From contig NZ_LN776186.1 of the NCBI RefSeq assembly GCF_000827595.2, forward strand, positions 37,978 through 101,977: DNA of 64,000 nt, read 5' to 3'. Origin of the DNA: Necropsobacter massiliensis. Its GTDB lineage: Bacteria; Pseudomonadota; Gammaproteobacteria; Enterobacterales; Pasteurellaceae. This document shows positions 28,418 through 36,917 of the stretch, in pieces. Made by a program: the position numbers and the translations under genes. Numbering within the stretch: position 1 is the first letter of the stretch; each line of letters begins with the position of its first letter. Below the pieces are notes generated by a model, which saw only the letters and a program-made list of their open reading frames with translations, had not been told where the DNA came from and did no database searches.

Positions 28418-29926
28418 TTATAATGTAGGCATACTGAACGCAGCTTGAGTGTTCATGTCAATATCCGGCCAGCGTGTTGTGACCGTTTTCATTTTGGTAT
28501 AGAAACGAACACCATCCGGACCATAGACGTTTAACGCACCGTATGCGGATTGTTTCCAACCGCCAAAACAATGGAATGCCATTGGTACCGGGATCGGTAT
28601 ATTGACACCGACCATACCGGCTTGTACCTGATAAGTGAATTCTCGTGCTGCCGCACCATTATTGGTGAAAATCGCACTACCGTTACCAAACGGATGTTCA
28701 TTGATTAATGTCATAGCTTCTTCAAAATTTTTCGCCCGCACAATACCGAGAACCGGTCCGAAAATTTCTTCCTTATAAATTACCATGTCCGGCGTAACGT
28801 GATCGAACAAGCAAGGTCCGATATAAAAACCATTTTCATAGCCGATCGGTTTTTTACCTCGACCGTCAACCACTAAAGTGGCACCTTCTTCGACCCCCTT
28901 ATTGACATAATTGGTAACATTGTTTAAATGCTGCTGACTGATTAATGGGCCGAAATCCATTTCTTCCTCACCATCCTTCGGCATGCCCGGTCCGAAACGC
29001 AGCGTTTCCACTTTCGGTTTAAGTGCCGCCACCAATTTATCGGCTGTTTCATCATCAATGGTGACTGCAATCGGCAATGCCATACAACGCTCGCCCGCCG
29101 CACCAAATGCAGCGCCCAGCAACGCGTTAGCTGTGGCATCAATATCCGCGTCAGGCATGACTAAACCGTGATTTTTTGCCGCACCTAATGCTTGAACTCG
29201 TTTGCCATATTCAGAACCGACTTTATGCACATATTCTGCTGCAACGGATGAACCGACAAAGCTCACCGCTTTTACACGAGGATCGCGTAATAAAATTTCG
29301 TTATCATGACGATCACCATGTACGACATTAAAGACGCCGTCAGGTAATCCTGCTTCTTTTAATAGTTCAGCTAATCGTATTGATAATGACGGATCTGCTT
29401 TAGCCGGTTTTAAAATAAAGGCATTACCGCAAGCAAGCGCAATAGGAAACATCCACATCGGTACCATGGCAGGAAAATTGAACGGGGTAATACCCACACA
29501 AACACCCAACGGCTGCATTGCCGAGTGAATATCAATACCGCGACCAGCTTGTTCCGAGAATTCACCTTTCAGCAAATGCGGAATACCGCAGGCAAATTCC
29601 ACAACTTCCAAACCGCGGGTCAGTTCACCTTTTGCATCGGAGAAAGTTTTACCATGCTCCTGAGTAATAATTTGGGCTAAACTATCCCAATCTCGTTGTA
29701 ATAATTCTTTAAATTTAAATAAGATACGAGCGCGACGCAATGGTGAGGTCGCAGCCCAAGCCGGGAATGCTTTCTGCGCAATATCTGTCGCTTCCAAAAC
29801 CTCATCCGGGGTACTCATTCTAACCTGACGGATTTGTTCGCCGGTTGCTGGATTAAAGATAGGCCAGACTTTTTCACCCCGGCTTTCCACTTGTTTTCCA
29901 TTAATAAAATTTAAAACAGTTTCCAT
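28418..29926 (-). CDS. iolA: (Methyl)malonate-semialdehyde dehydrogenase IolA/MmsA
   Basis: A 502-residue CoA-acylating aldehyde dehydrogenase that converts malonate semialdehyde with CoA and NAD+ to acetyl-CoA and CO2, the last inositol step. Conserved features are ITPFNFPAMVPMWMFP, the NAD-binding SFVGSS and the catalytic Cys281 in GERCMA, the MmsA-type context. GGAG lies 6 bases before the ATG. It is divergent from iolB with two dyads, candidate IolR operators, between them. Confidence 0.92.
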   Translation of the reverse strand: METVLNFINGKQVESRGEKVWPIFNPATGEQIRQVRMSTPDEVLEATDIAQKAFPAWAATSPLRRARILFKFKELLQRDWDSLAQIITQEHGKTFSDAKGELTRGLEVVEFACGIPHLLKGEFSEQAGRGIDIHSAMQPLGVCVGITPFNFPAMVPMWMFPIALACGNAFILKPAKADPSLSIRLAELLKEAGLPDGVFNVVHGDRHDNEILLRDPRVKAVSFVGSSVAAEYVHKVGSEYGKRVQALGAAKNHGLVMPDADIDATANALLGAAFGAAGERCMALPIAVTIDDETADKLVAALKPKVETLRFGPGMPKDGEEEMDFGPLISQQHLNNVTNYVNKGVEEGATLVVDGRGKKPIGYENGFYIGPCLFDHVTPDMVIYKEEIFGPVLGIVRAKNFEEAMTLINEHPFGNGSAIFTNNGAAAREFTYQVQAGMVGVNIPIPVPMAFHCFGGWKQSAYGALNVYGPDGVRFYTKMKTVTTRWPDIDMNTQAAFSMPTL

Positions 29927-29997
29927 TTTTTACTCCATAATGTCATTGAGATGAATGATTGACTCGTATAATTTTCAGTATGATTAGATTAGAATAA

Positions 29998-30013
29998 TGA
30001 AATAAATTTTTCA
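29998..30013. promoter_or_regulatory. Candidate IolR operator 1 between iolA and iolB
   Basis: An exact TGAAA-N6-TTTCA dyad. A second exact copy lies 36 bases away, and the pair sits between the divergent iolA and iolB genes, so a repressor bound here could control both. Confidence 0.65.
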
Positions 30014-30033
30014 ATTCTGTTTTTGTATTATTT

Positions 30034-30049
30034 TGAAATAAATATTTCA
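30034..30049. promoter_or_regulatory. Candidate IolR operator 2 between iolA and iolB
   Basis: A second exact TGAAA-N6-TTTCA dyad, 36 bases centre to centre from the first. The spacing is between three and four helical turns, so the two sites could be bound cooperatively or by separate dimers. Confidence 0.65.
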
Positions 30050-30157
30050 TTTTGTGATCTAGGTCGGATATTTGAGATCTTTTTCTGCTTAAGTTCGACT
30101 AAGTGCGGTATGATTTTATTGTAGAATTATCTTAAATAATGATGAATGGAGGTTAGC

Positions 30158-30985
30158 GTGAGTTATTTATTATCTAAATCAGCAAAAAATCACCCGGCAT
30201 CAAACGGACAAGTGCAAAAAATCACCCCTGAAAGTGCGGGATGGGAATATGTAGGCTTTGAAATGTTTCATTTACAGGCGGGACAAATGTTACATTTCGC
30301 CACAGAAAATACGGAAGTATGTTTCGTGCTGATTGCCGGACAGGCAACAATCTCTGCCGGTGGAAAAACTTTTGCAAATATCGGTAATCGAACATCGCCG
30401 TTTGAACGTATTCCCCCTTATTCTGTCTATGTACCGCACGATCAAAATGTGCAAATCAACGCAGAAACTTATCTGGAACTTGCTGTATGCCGAGCACCAA
30501 GTAACGGCAATCTACCGGCACGATTAATCGCGCCGGAACAGGTTGGCGTGGAACAGCGCGGTTTCGGTAACAATAAGCGGCTGGTGCACAATATCCTGCC
30601 AGAAACAGAAACGGCCGATGCATTATTGGTAGTGGAAGTCTTTACCAATGAGGGAAACACCAGTTCCTATCCGAGCCATAAACATGATCAGAAAAATAGT
30701 GAAACAGAAACCTATCTGGAAGAAACCTATTACCATCGGTTCGATCCACCGCAAGGGTTCTGCTTACAGCGGGTTTATACCGATGATCGTGCATTGGACG
30801 AATGTATGGCGGTATATGACGGCGATGTGGTACAAGTGCCGAAAGGCTATCATCCAGTCGCCACCATTGCGGGTTATGACAATTATTATCTTAACGTAAT
30901 GGCTGGACCGGTACGTAAATGGCGTTTTACTTGGGAAGAAGACCACCAATGGATTAACACCCGGCAGTACGCAGATAAATTCTAA
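30158..30985 (+). CDS. iolB: 5-deoxy-glucuronate isomerase IolB
   Basis: A 275-residue double-cupin protein that converts 5-deoxy-glucuronate to 2-deoxy-5-keto-gluconate, the substrate of IolC. The family signature SSYPSHKHD provides metal-binding histidines, and a further E-H pair follows (EETYYHRF). I choose the GTG at 30158 (MSYLLSKSAKNH) because a strong GGAGG ends 5 bases before it; the in-frame ATG at 30146 overlaps that site. It ends in a USS-dyad terminator shared with the convergent regulator. Confidence 0.92.
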   Translation: MSYLLSKSAKNHPASNGQVQKITPESAGWEYVGFEMFHLQAGQMLHFATENTEVCFVLIAGQATISAGGKTFANIGNRTSPFERIPPYSVYVPHDQNVQINAETYLELAVCRAPSNGNLPARLIAPEQVGVEQRGFGNNKRLVHNILPETETADALLVVEVFTNEGNTSSYPSHKHDQKNSETETYLEETYYHRFDPPQGFCLQRVYTDDRALDECMAVYDGDVVQVPKGYHPVATIAGYDNYYLNVMAGPVRKWRFTWEEDHQWINTRQYADKF

Positions 30986-31003
30986 TTAAAAATATAAGCC
31001 TTT

Positions 31004-31032
31004 AAAAGTGCGGTAAAATTGACCGCACTTTT
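31004..31032. terminator. Bidirectional USS-dyad terminator between iolB and the rpiR-type gene
   Basis: Inverted USS copies AAAAGTGCGGT (31004-31014) and ACCGCACTTTT (31022-31032) form an 11-bp stem, flanked by A/T tracts on both sides. It serves two convergent genes. Confidence 0.85.
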
Positions 31033-31063
31033 GCTGTTTTAGAAGAACGTCATCATTGAATTG

Positions 31064-31900
31064 TTAATTGATTTGCTGTTCTTTTTTTAATGCCAATGCA
31101 ATTGCCAGCGTTTGTACCAATGTCATCGCAGCACATTGGGAGCGAAATCCGCGGGCTTGCGCTTCTTTAATGACGAATGACACATCGCTGAATGTAATAA
31201 GCGGGCTGATCTGGCTGTCAGTAATCGCTATCTGCTTAATTCCTTTCTGTGAGCTGGTATGCATAATTTCCAGCGTTTCCTTAGCATAAGGTGAAAAACT
31301 GATGGCGACCACCACATCTCCCTCTTTTACCTGATTAAGCTGTTCGTCAAACATACCACCCAAGCCGTTAATGACAAAAGAACGGCAATCAAGATGATGC
31401 AGCGCATAATCAAGATAACAAGCTACACTAAAAGAGCGTTTTAATCCGACAATGAAAATGTTGTGAGCATCATTCAGAATTTCCACCGCACTTTGTAGCT
31501 GTTCCGACGAGGTTTGATTGGCAAGCTGCTGTAAAGCATGGCTGTTAGCTTGTGCGAAAATATTAAGAATATCGCTCGGGCCCTCCTGACCGCCCTGTTC
31601 CGGCTCGAGCTGACGAAATACCTGTAATCTTTCCGTATAACTAACGGTTTCTTCCATCAGATTTTCACGAAATATTTGTTTCATTTCATTAAATCCGCTA
31701 AAGCCAAAAGCATTGGCAAAACGAATTAATGTTGAAGGCGGCACGCCCGCGCGTTCGGAAATAGTGGCAACCGTATCAAAAACAACGCTGTTATTATTAT
31801 CCAATACATATTGTGCAACCTGTTTTAAACGCTTACTTAGGTTGTCATAGCGGGAGCGAATTTCATTCTGCAAATTAACCAATTGTGAATTTTCTTGCAT
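31064..31900 (-). CDS. iolR: RpiR-family regulator, probable inositol repressor IolR
   Basis: A 278-residue regulator with an N-terminal RpiR helix-turn-helix (residues about 20-75, including PSTLIRFANAFGFSGF) and a C-terminal SIS sugar-phosphate-sensing domain (IFIVGLKRSFSVACYL). It is divergent from iolC in an inositol cluster, where Salmonella and rhizobia also carry an RpiR-type IolR repressor whose inducer is an inositol-pathway intermediate. The dyads in this region would be its operators. The symbol is an inference from context. Confidence 0.85.
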   Translation of the reverse strand: MQENSQLVNLQNEIRSRYDNLSKRLKQVAQYVLDNNNSVVFDTVATISERAGVPPSTLIRFANAFGFSGFNEMKQIFRENLMEETVSYTERLQVFRQLEPEQGGQEGPSDILNIFAQANSHALQQLANQTSSEQLQSAVEILNDAHNIFIVGLKRSFSVACYLDYALHHLDCRSFVINGLGGMFDEQLNQVKEGDVVVAISFSPYAKETLEIMHTSSQKGIKQIAITDSQISPLITFSDVSFVIKEAQARGFRSQCAAMTLVQTLAIALALKKEQQIN

Positions 31901-32024
31901 TTTTTACCTTATTCGATCACATTTAACGATTTTTATCTCCTAAATTATGATAGAAAAAAGACTTTTTGGATAGTTATTTTATAAAAAATAAGCAATTTTC
32001 TTCTTCCCTTTACATTGAAATTTT

Positions 32025-32042
32025 ATGAAACATAAATTTCAT
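32025..32042. promoter_or_regulatory. Candidate IolR operator in the iolR-iolC gap
   Basis: The dyad ATGAAA-N6-TTTCAT is 125 bases before the regulator start and 178 bases before iolC, well placed for autoregulation. Confidence 0.65.
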
Positions 32043-32141
32043 ATTTATTGTACATAATCTTGCATAAAGGTGCTACTTTATGCAAAGGAAGCTGACCTTT
32101 GTGATCTACCTCTTAAATGTAAATTTTACTTATTGACTTTT

Positions 32142-32171
32142 TTGGAATGTATGTTTCAATTTATCTATAAT
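32142..32171 (+). promoter_or_regulatory. Probable iolC promoter with overlapping operator
   Basis: A -35-like TTGGAA (32142-32147), an 18-base spacer and a perfect -10 TATAAT (32166-32171), 49 bases before iolC. A near-consensus dyad TGGAA-N6-TTTCA (32143-32158) covers the -35 and spacer, the expected place for a repressor. Confidence 0.6.
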
Positions 32172-32219
32172 TTATCAATATCAGTTACACGTGATTAATT
32201 TGTCACTAAGGAAAACAGA

Positions 32220-34133
32220 ATGAAAACTACTGAGAAAACATTAGATTTAATTTGCCTTGGACGGGTTGCAGTGGACTTATATGCGCAACAAATTGGTTCC
32301 CGTTTGGAAGATGTGAGTTCTTTTGCTAAATATCTTGGCGGTTCTTCCGGTAACGTTGCTTACGGAACCGCCGTACAAGGCGTGAAGTCATCCATGTTGG
32401 CGCGCGTGGGAGATGAGCATATGGGGCGTTTTCTGCGTGAAGAATTACAGCGCGTTGGTGTCGATACCAGCCATTTAATTACAGATAAAGAACGTCTGAC
32501 CGCATTAGTCATTTTAGGAATTAAAGATCAGGAGACTTTCCCATTGATTTTTTATCGCGACAATTGTGCCGATATGGCGATTACGGCGGAGGATTTCAGT
32601 GAAGAATACATTGCTTCGGCAAAAGCGCTGTCAATTACAGGCACCCATTTATCACACCCGAAAACCCGCCGTGCCGTTTTGACCGCGCTTGAATATGCCG
32701 GACGCAACGGCACAAAACGTTTATTAGATATTGATTATCGCCCTGTGTTGTGGGGACTGACCTCTTTAGGCGACGGTGAAACCCGTTTTATTGACTCTGC
32801 GGCGGTTACCGCATCCTTGCAGGAAGTACTGCATCATTTTGATGTTCTGGTTGGTACTGAGGAAGAATTTCATATTGCTGGCGGTTCAACCGATACGTTA
32901 ACCGCACTTAAAAATGTGCGCAAAGTCAGCGCAGCAACATTGGTATGTAAGCGCGGTGCATTGGGCTGTTCCGTATTTGAGGGGGAAATCCCAGATCATA
33001 TTGACGGTGGTATTAATGTTTACGGTGTTCGGGTTGAGGTGCTGAATGTGTTAGGCGCCGGCGATGCTTTTATGTCCGGTTTACTGCGCGGCTATATTAA
33101 CGGTGAAAGCTGGGAACAATGCTGTCGTTATGCCAATGCCTGCGGTGCGTTAGTCGTTTCCCGCCATGGCTGTGCGCCGGCAATGCCGACCAAAGAAGAG
33201 CTGGATGATTATTTATCCCGTGCGGAATCCGTACCTCGCCCTGATTTAGACGACAAGCTTAATCATTTACATCGAGTTACTACTCGTAAAACTCAATGGG
33301 ATGATTTATGTATTTTTGCCTTTGACCACCGCAAACAACTCGTGAATATGGCCGAGAAGTGCGGTGCAGATCCGAAACGAATTCCAAAACTGAAAACCTT
33401 ATTGTTACAGGCGGCAGAACAGACTGCTCAACAAGAAGGCATAAACAACGGTCATGCCGGTATTCTGGCGGATACCACTTTTGGACAAGCTGCGCTGAAT
33501 GCGATTACCGGCAAAAAATGGTGGATTGGTCGTCCGATCGAACAGCCCTCCTCCCGCCCACTGCAACTGGAACACGGTGATCTTGGCAGCCAGCTGATCA
33601 GTTGGCCAGCAGAACATGTGGTTAAATGTCTGGCATTTTATCATCCGGAGGATAACGCTGAACTTAAAGCCCGACAGGATGCAAAACTGCAAGAGGTATA
33701 TCAGACTTGCTGCCGTACCGGTCATGAATTACTGCTGGAAATTATTTTACCGCCGGATATGACTCAGCTGGAAAGCTATTATGCCGAAATGATCGCGCAT
33801 TTCTATGCAATCGGTATTAAACCGGATTGGTGGAAATTACCGGGAGTAAGCAGCCATGCTTGGACTCAGATCAGCACAGTGATTGAACAAAACGATAAAT
33901 ATTGCCGCGGTATTCTGATTCTCGGATTGGATGCGCCGGAAGAACACTTTGATGCCGTATTCAAGGCTTCCGCACATGCACCGCTGGTGAAAGGATTCGC
34001 CGTCGGTCGCACTATTTTTGGGCAACCTTCAATTGATTGGCTGGCAGGAAAACTGAATGATCAACAATTGATTGACGCAGTGTCCGAACGTTATGCCCGG
34101 TTAATCCGGTTATGGAAAAATCGCAAAAACTAA
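32220..34133 (+). CDS. iolC: Bifunctional 5-dehydro-2-deoxygluconokinase / phosphogluconate aldolase (IolC-DUF2090 fusion)
   Basis: A 637-residue protein, about twice the size of Bacillus IolC (around 325). Residues 1 to about 330 are a PfkB-family kinase (ATP-site motif VLGAGDAFMSG); the remainder is DUF2090, a class I-like aldolase relative. The fusion phosphorylates 2-deoxy-5-keto-gluconate and probably cleaves the phosphate to dihydroxyacetone phosphate and malonate semialdehyde, so no separate iolJ is needed and none is seen. AAGGA precedes the ATG. It is monocistronic, ending in a hairpin. Confidence 0.92.
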   Translation: MKTTEKTLDLICLGRVAVDLYAQQIGSRLEDVSSFAKYLGGSSGNVAYGTAVQGVKSSMLARVGDEHMGRFLREELQRVGVDTSHLITDKERLTALVILGIKDQETFPLIFYRDNCADMAITAEDFSEEYIASAKALSITGTHLSHPKTRRAVLTALEYAGRNGTKRLLDIDYRPVLWGLTSLGDGETRFIDSAAVTASLQEVLHHFDVLVGTEEEFHIAGGSTDTLTALKNVRKVSAATLVCKRGALGCSVFEGEIPDHIDGGINVYGVRVEVLNVLGAGDAFMSGLLRGYINGESWEQCCRYANACGALVVSRHGCAPAMPTKEELDDYLSRAESVPRPDLDDKLNHLHRVTTRKTQWDDLCIFAFDHRKQLVNMAEKCGADPKRIPKLKTLLLQAAEQTAQQEGINNGHAGILADTTFGQAALNAITGKKWWIGRPIEQPSSRPLQLEHGDLGSQLISWPAEHVVKCLAFYHPEDNAELKARQDAKLQEVYQTCCRTGHELLLEIILPPDMTQLESYYAEMIAHFYAIGIKPDWWKLPGVSSHAWTQISTVIEQNDKYCRGILILGLDAPEEHFDAVFKASAHAPLVKGFAVGRTIFGQPSIDWLAGKLNDQQLIDAVSERYARLIRLWKNRKN

Positions 34134-34156
34134 TTTAATGTAATGCACAGGATACC

Positions 34157-34190
34157 GAAAGCCACCTAAGTTACCACTTTGGTGGCTTTC
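34157..34190 (+). terminator. Terminator after iolC
   Basis: A 10-bp stem (GAAAGCCACC with GGTGGCTTTC, 34157-34166/34181-34190) 23 bases after the stop. The following T tract is weak. Confidence 0.65.
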
Positions 34191-34242
34191 TGCTATCGAT
34201 TATACTTTACATCCTATCCAATCAAAAAACTTAGGTGTGATA

Positions 34243-36126
34243 ATGGATAACTCTTTAATTCCAAATATTGAACTGTTTATTGCTCAGGTGCCACCGTTTA
34301 ATCATCTGCCAGATAACTTGATTAAGCAAATCGCTCACAATATTGAAATACGTTATGTGCCTAAGGGAGAAACGATTGTCGGCGAAGTGCGGTCCGAAAA
34401 TGAATATTTATACATTGTACGTATTGGCGCAGTAGAGCAAATCCACCTGTGCGGACAGTTATCGGGGCAATTGAGAGCAAGACTGGAAAATGGCGATAGT
34501 TTTGGATTCGGGATTTTTGATCATCAAGCGCAGGATAAATATCAAGCCTACGCGCTGGAAAACAGCCTGATTTATCAAGTGCCTTTTCGTTTGCTGAATG
34601 ACATATTAAAAGCATATCCCGAATACGCCGCTTATTTTTCCACTAATCCGGGAACGCGTTTACACAGTTTTGCAAAAAATAATTTAATTAAAAATCAGAA
34701 CGATATTTTTATAAAACGGGTTATTGATGTAGCAAATCCGAAAGTCGCATTAGTCGAGCATAACGCAACAATACGACAAGCTGCATTAAAAATGTGTGAG
34801 CAGCGCCGTTCTTCAGCATTAATTATGCGACAAAATCAGCTGATCGGCATTATTACTGATCGAGATATGACAAAAAAAGTAGTTGCCCAACACATCGATA
34901 TTAATACGCCGGTAACGCATATCATGACGTTGCAACCACCGGTGATTAATGGTAATGAACTGGTACTCAATGCAGTTTCTATGATGATGCAGCATAATAT
35001 CCGCAGCCTGCCGGTAATGATTGACGGACAAATTCGCGGTATTTTAACCGCCACGGATTTGGTTAAATATAACAGTATTCAATCGGTCTTTATTATTAAT
35101 CATATTTTTCAGGCCAACACGTTACCGCTGCTTGAGGAGGTTGCCGCGCAGCAAAAAGGGCTATTTAGTGCGTTGGTAGAAAACGGGACGGCTTACAATG
35201 ATATTATGAAAGTAATGACGCTGATTGCCGATGCATTTACCCGCAAATTATTAATGATGGCGGAACACCAACTGGGTCCGGCTCCTTGCGGTTATGCTTG
35301 GGTCGTAGCCGGATCACAGGCGCGTTATGAAATGCATCTTTTATCCGATCAAGATAATGCCCTAATTGTCGAGCGCGAACTCAGCACAGACGAACGGCAT
35401 TATTTCACATGTCTTGCCAGTTTTGTTAACGATGGATTAAACCAGTGCGGTTACGCCCGTTGTTCCGGTCACTATATGGCATCAAATCCTGTTTGGTGTC
35501 AATCATTAGCGACATGGAAAAATTACTTTTCACAATGGGTAATTGAACCTGAATCGGAAAGCCTGTTAAATGCTTCTGTCTTGATGGATATGCGGGGAAT
35601 TTACGGAGACATCGCACTGGTGAATGAACTGCAACAACACTTTACCGCTTTAGTTGCCGATAATAAGCGATTTTTAGCTTACTTAGTGGCAAACAGTATC
35701 CGTGTTCGACCACCGCTCAGTATTTTCAGAAATTTTGTATTAACCAAAGAAGGCAAGCATAAAAATAAACTAAACCTAAAGAAACGGGCGATCAGTCTGC
35801 TGGTGGATTTAGGTCGAATTTATGCGCTGGCAGCGGGAATTACCGAAACGCTAAGTACGGAACAGCGCTTCGCCAACTGTCATAAACGAGGACTGATTAA
35901 TCAACAGACAATGGATAATGTGCTAGGTGCCTATCAATTTGTCTGTGATATGCGCTTTAAGTATCAGCTAACTGCGCTACACGGCGGACAAGCGATACAC
36001 AATCACATCGATCCGCATGCGTTGAACGTGTTTGAACGTAATCACCTAAAAGATGCCTTTCGTTTAATCGCACAGTTTCAAGATGCCGCAGAAATGCGTT
36101 TTTCTCAACGAGGCATCATCAGATGA
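34243..36126 (+). CDS. cNMP-binding/CBS-pair/DUF294 nucleotidyltransferase-like protein
   Basis: A 627-residue signalling protein. In order: a cyclic-nucleotide-binding-like domain (about 15-135), two CBS domains (about 150-285), a DUF294 nucleotidyltransferase-like domain with Gly357-Ser358 and Asp369/Asp371 (GSxxR...SDQD, as in GlnD) and a C-terminal DUF294_C domain. Such proteins are often next to sodium:solute symporter genes and are thought to regulate them. Here the symporter gene is convergent, just beyond the exonuclease gene. The ATG at 34243 has AGG 7 bases upstream; the GTG at 34237 falls within that spacing. The substrate modified, if any, is unknown. Confidence 0.82.
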   Translation: MDNSLIPNIELFIAQVPPFNHLPDNLIKQIAHNIEIRYVPKGETIVGEVRSENEYLYIVRIGAVEQIHLCGQLSGQLRARLENGDSFGFGIFDHQAQDKYQAYALENSLIYQVPFRLLNDILKAYPEYAAYFSTNPGTRLHSFAKNNLIKNQNDIFIKRVIDVANPKVALVEHNATIRQAALKMCEQRRSSALIMRQNQLIGIITDRDMTKKVVAQHIDINTPVTHIMTLQPPVINGNELVLNAVSMMMQHNIRSLPVMIDGQIRGILTATDLVKYNSIQSVFIINHIFQANTLPLLEEVAAQQKGLFSALVENGTAYNDIMKVMTLIADAFTRKLLMMAEHQLGPAPCGYAWVVAGSQARYEMHLLSDQDNALIVERELSTDERHYFTCLASFVNDGLNQCGYARCSGHYMASNPVWCQSLATWKNYFSQWVIEPESESLLNASVLMDMRGIYGDIALVNELQQHFTALVADNKRFLAYLVANSIRVRPPLSIFRNFVLTKEGKHKNKLNLKKRAISLLVDLGRIYALAAGITETLSTEQRFANCHKRGLINQQTMDNVLGAYQFVCDMRFKYQLTALHGGQAIHNHIDPHALNVFERNHLKDAFRLIAQFQDAAEMRFSQRGIIR

Positions 36127-36851
36127 ATTTTAAAGTAATAAACCGCCTCCGTCAGCGCTTTCACCCGTTAAGTCGACTGGAACAGCAACGTCGCGCTTTT
36201 TACGCTAGGTTAGCAAATACTGATTATCCTGAGCAATGGCGTGAATGGTTTCAACAGCCTTATCCGAAAACAGAGACAAATCTGACCGCACTTTCTTATT
36301 TAGTGATCGATTTTGAAACGACGGGGCTGAATTCCATGCTGGACAATATACTCAGCGTTGCAGCCGTTCCGATTGATAACCTCAAACTGGATCTCTCCCG
36401 CTCATGGCACCAGTTTGTTGCCCGCCAACAAGTAAAAGGGGATACTGCGGTAGTCAATCATATCGTACCGCAGATGTTAAATGGTGTTGAAAATCTGGAT
36501 GATGTGATGAATGAATTGTTTTACCGCATGCAAGGGCGAATTATTATTGCGCATGGCAGTACCATTGAAAAACGTTTTATGTATCATTATCTGGCAAGCC
36601 GATATGGGTTACGAAGTTTTCCGTTGCTGTGGTTGGATACGCTGAAAATTGAACGTTCATTGCTTAACGATAGCACTCAAACCGATTATCGCTTATCTAC
36701 GATACGTCAGGCTTATAATCTGCCCGAGTATATCTGTCATAATGCACTGATTGACGCAATCGCTGCCGGTGAGCTGTTTTTAGCACAGTTGGAAAGATTG
36801 TTCGGTAAACAACGTAAGTTGCTGGGTGAAGTATATAAGCGATCGCTATAA
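36123..36851 (+). CDS. DnaQ-like 3'-5' exonuclease (DEDDh family)
   Basis: The 242-residue protein has the exonuclease I motif VIDFETTG (Asp and Glu catalytic), a second Asp region and the C-terminal HNALIDAIA that holds the last His and Asp of DEDDh. It overlaps the DUF294 gene (ATGA), so both are cotranscribed; this pairing is widespread in gammaproteobacteria, though its purpose is unclear. It is not the polymerase III epsilon subunit itself, because it lacks the usual beta-clamp binding tail. A USS lies within the gene. Confidence 0.82.
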   Translation: MNFKVINRLRQRFHPLSRLEQQRRAFYARLANTDYPEQWREWFQQPYPKTETNLTALSYLVIDFETTGLNSMLDNILSVAAVPIDNLKLDLSRSWHQFVARQQVKGDTAVVNHIVPQMLNGVENLDDVMNELFYRMQGRIIIAHGSTIEKRFMYHYLASRYGLRSFPLLWLDTLKIERSLLNDSTQTDYRLSTIRQAYNLPEYICHNALIDAIAAGELFLAQLERLFGKQRKLLGEVYKRSL

Positions 36852-36881
36852 AAAATTTTATAAAACAACAATAGAAAAGTG

Positions 36882-36912
36882 AAATGGTAAGGCGAGTGTT
36901 GCCTTACCATTT
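36882..36912. terminator. Bidirectional terminator between exonuclease and symporter genes
   Basis: A 12-bp perfect stem (AAATGGTAAGGC with GCCTTACCATTT, loop of 7) with T-rich tails on both sides, between two convergent genes. Confidence 0.8.
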
Positions 36913-36917
36913 GGTTT

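Larger units (their letters stand above)
31901..32219. promoter_or_regulatory. Divergent control region between iolR-like gene and iolC
   Basis: A 319-base AT-rich gap with no gene. It holds an exact operator candidate (32025-32042), a near copy (32143-32158) and a likely iolC promoter. No tRNA or structured RNA is apparent. Confidence 0.6.
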
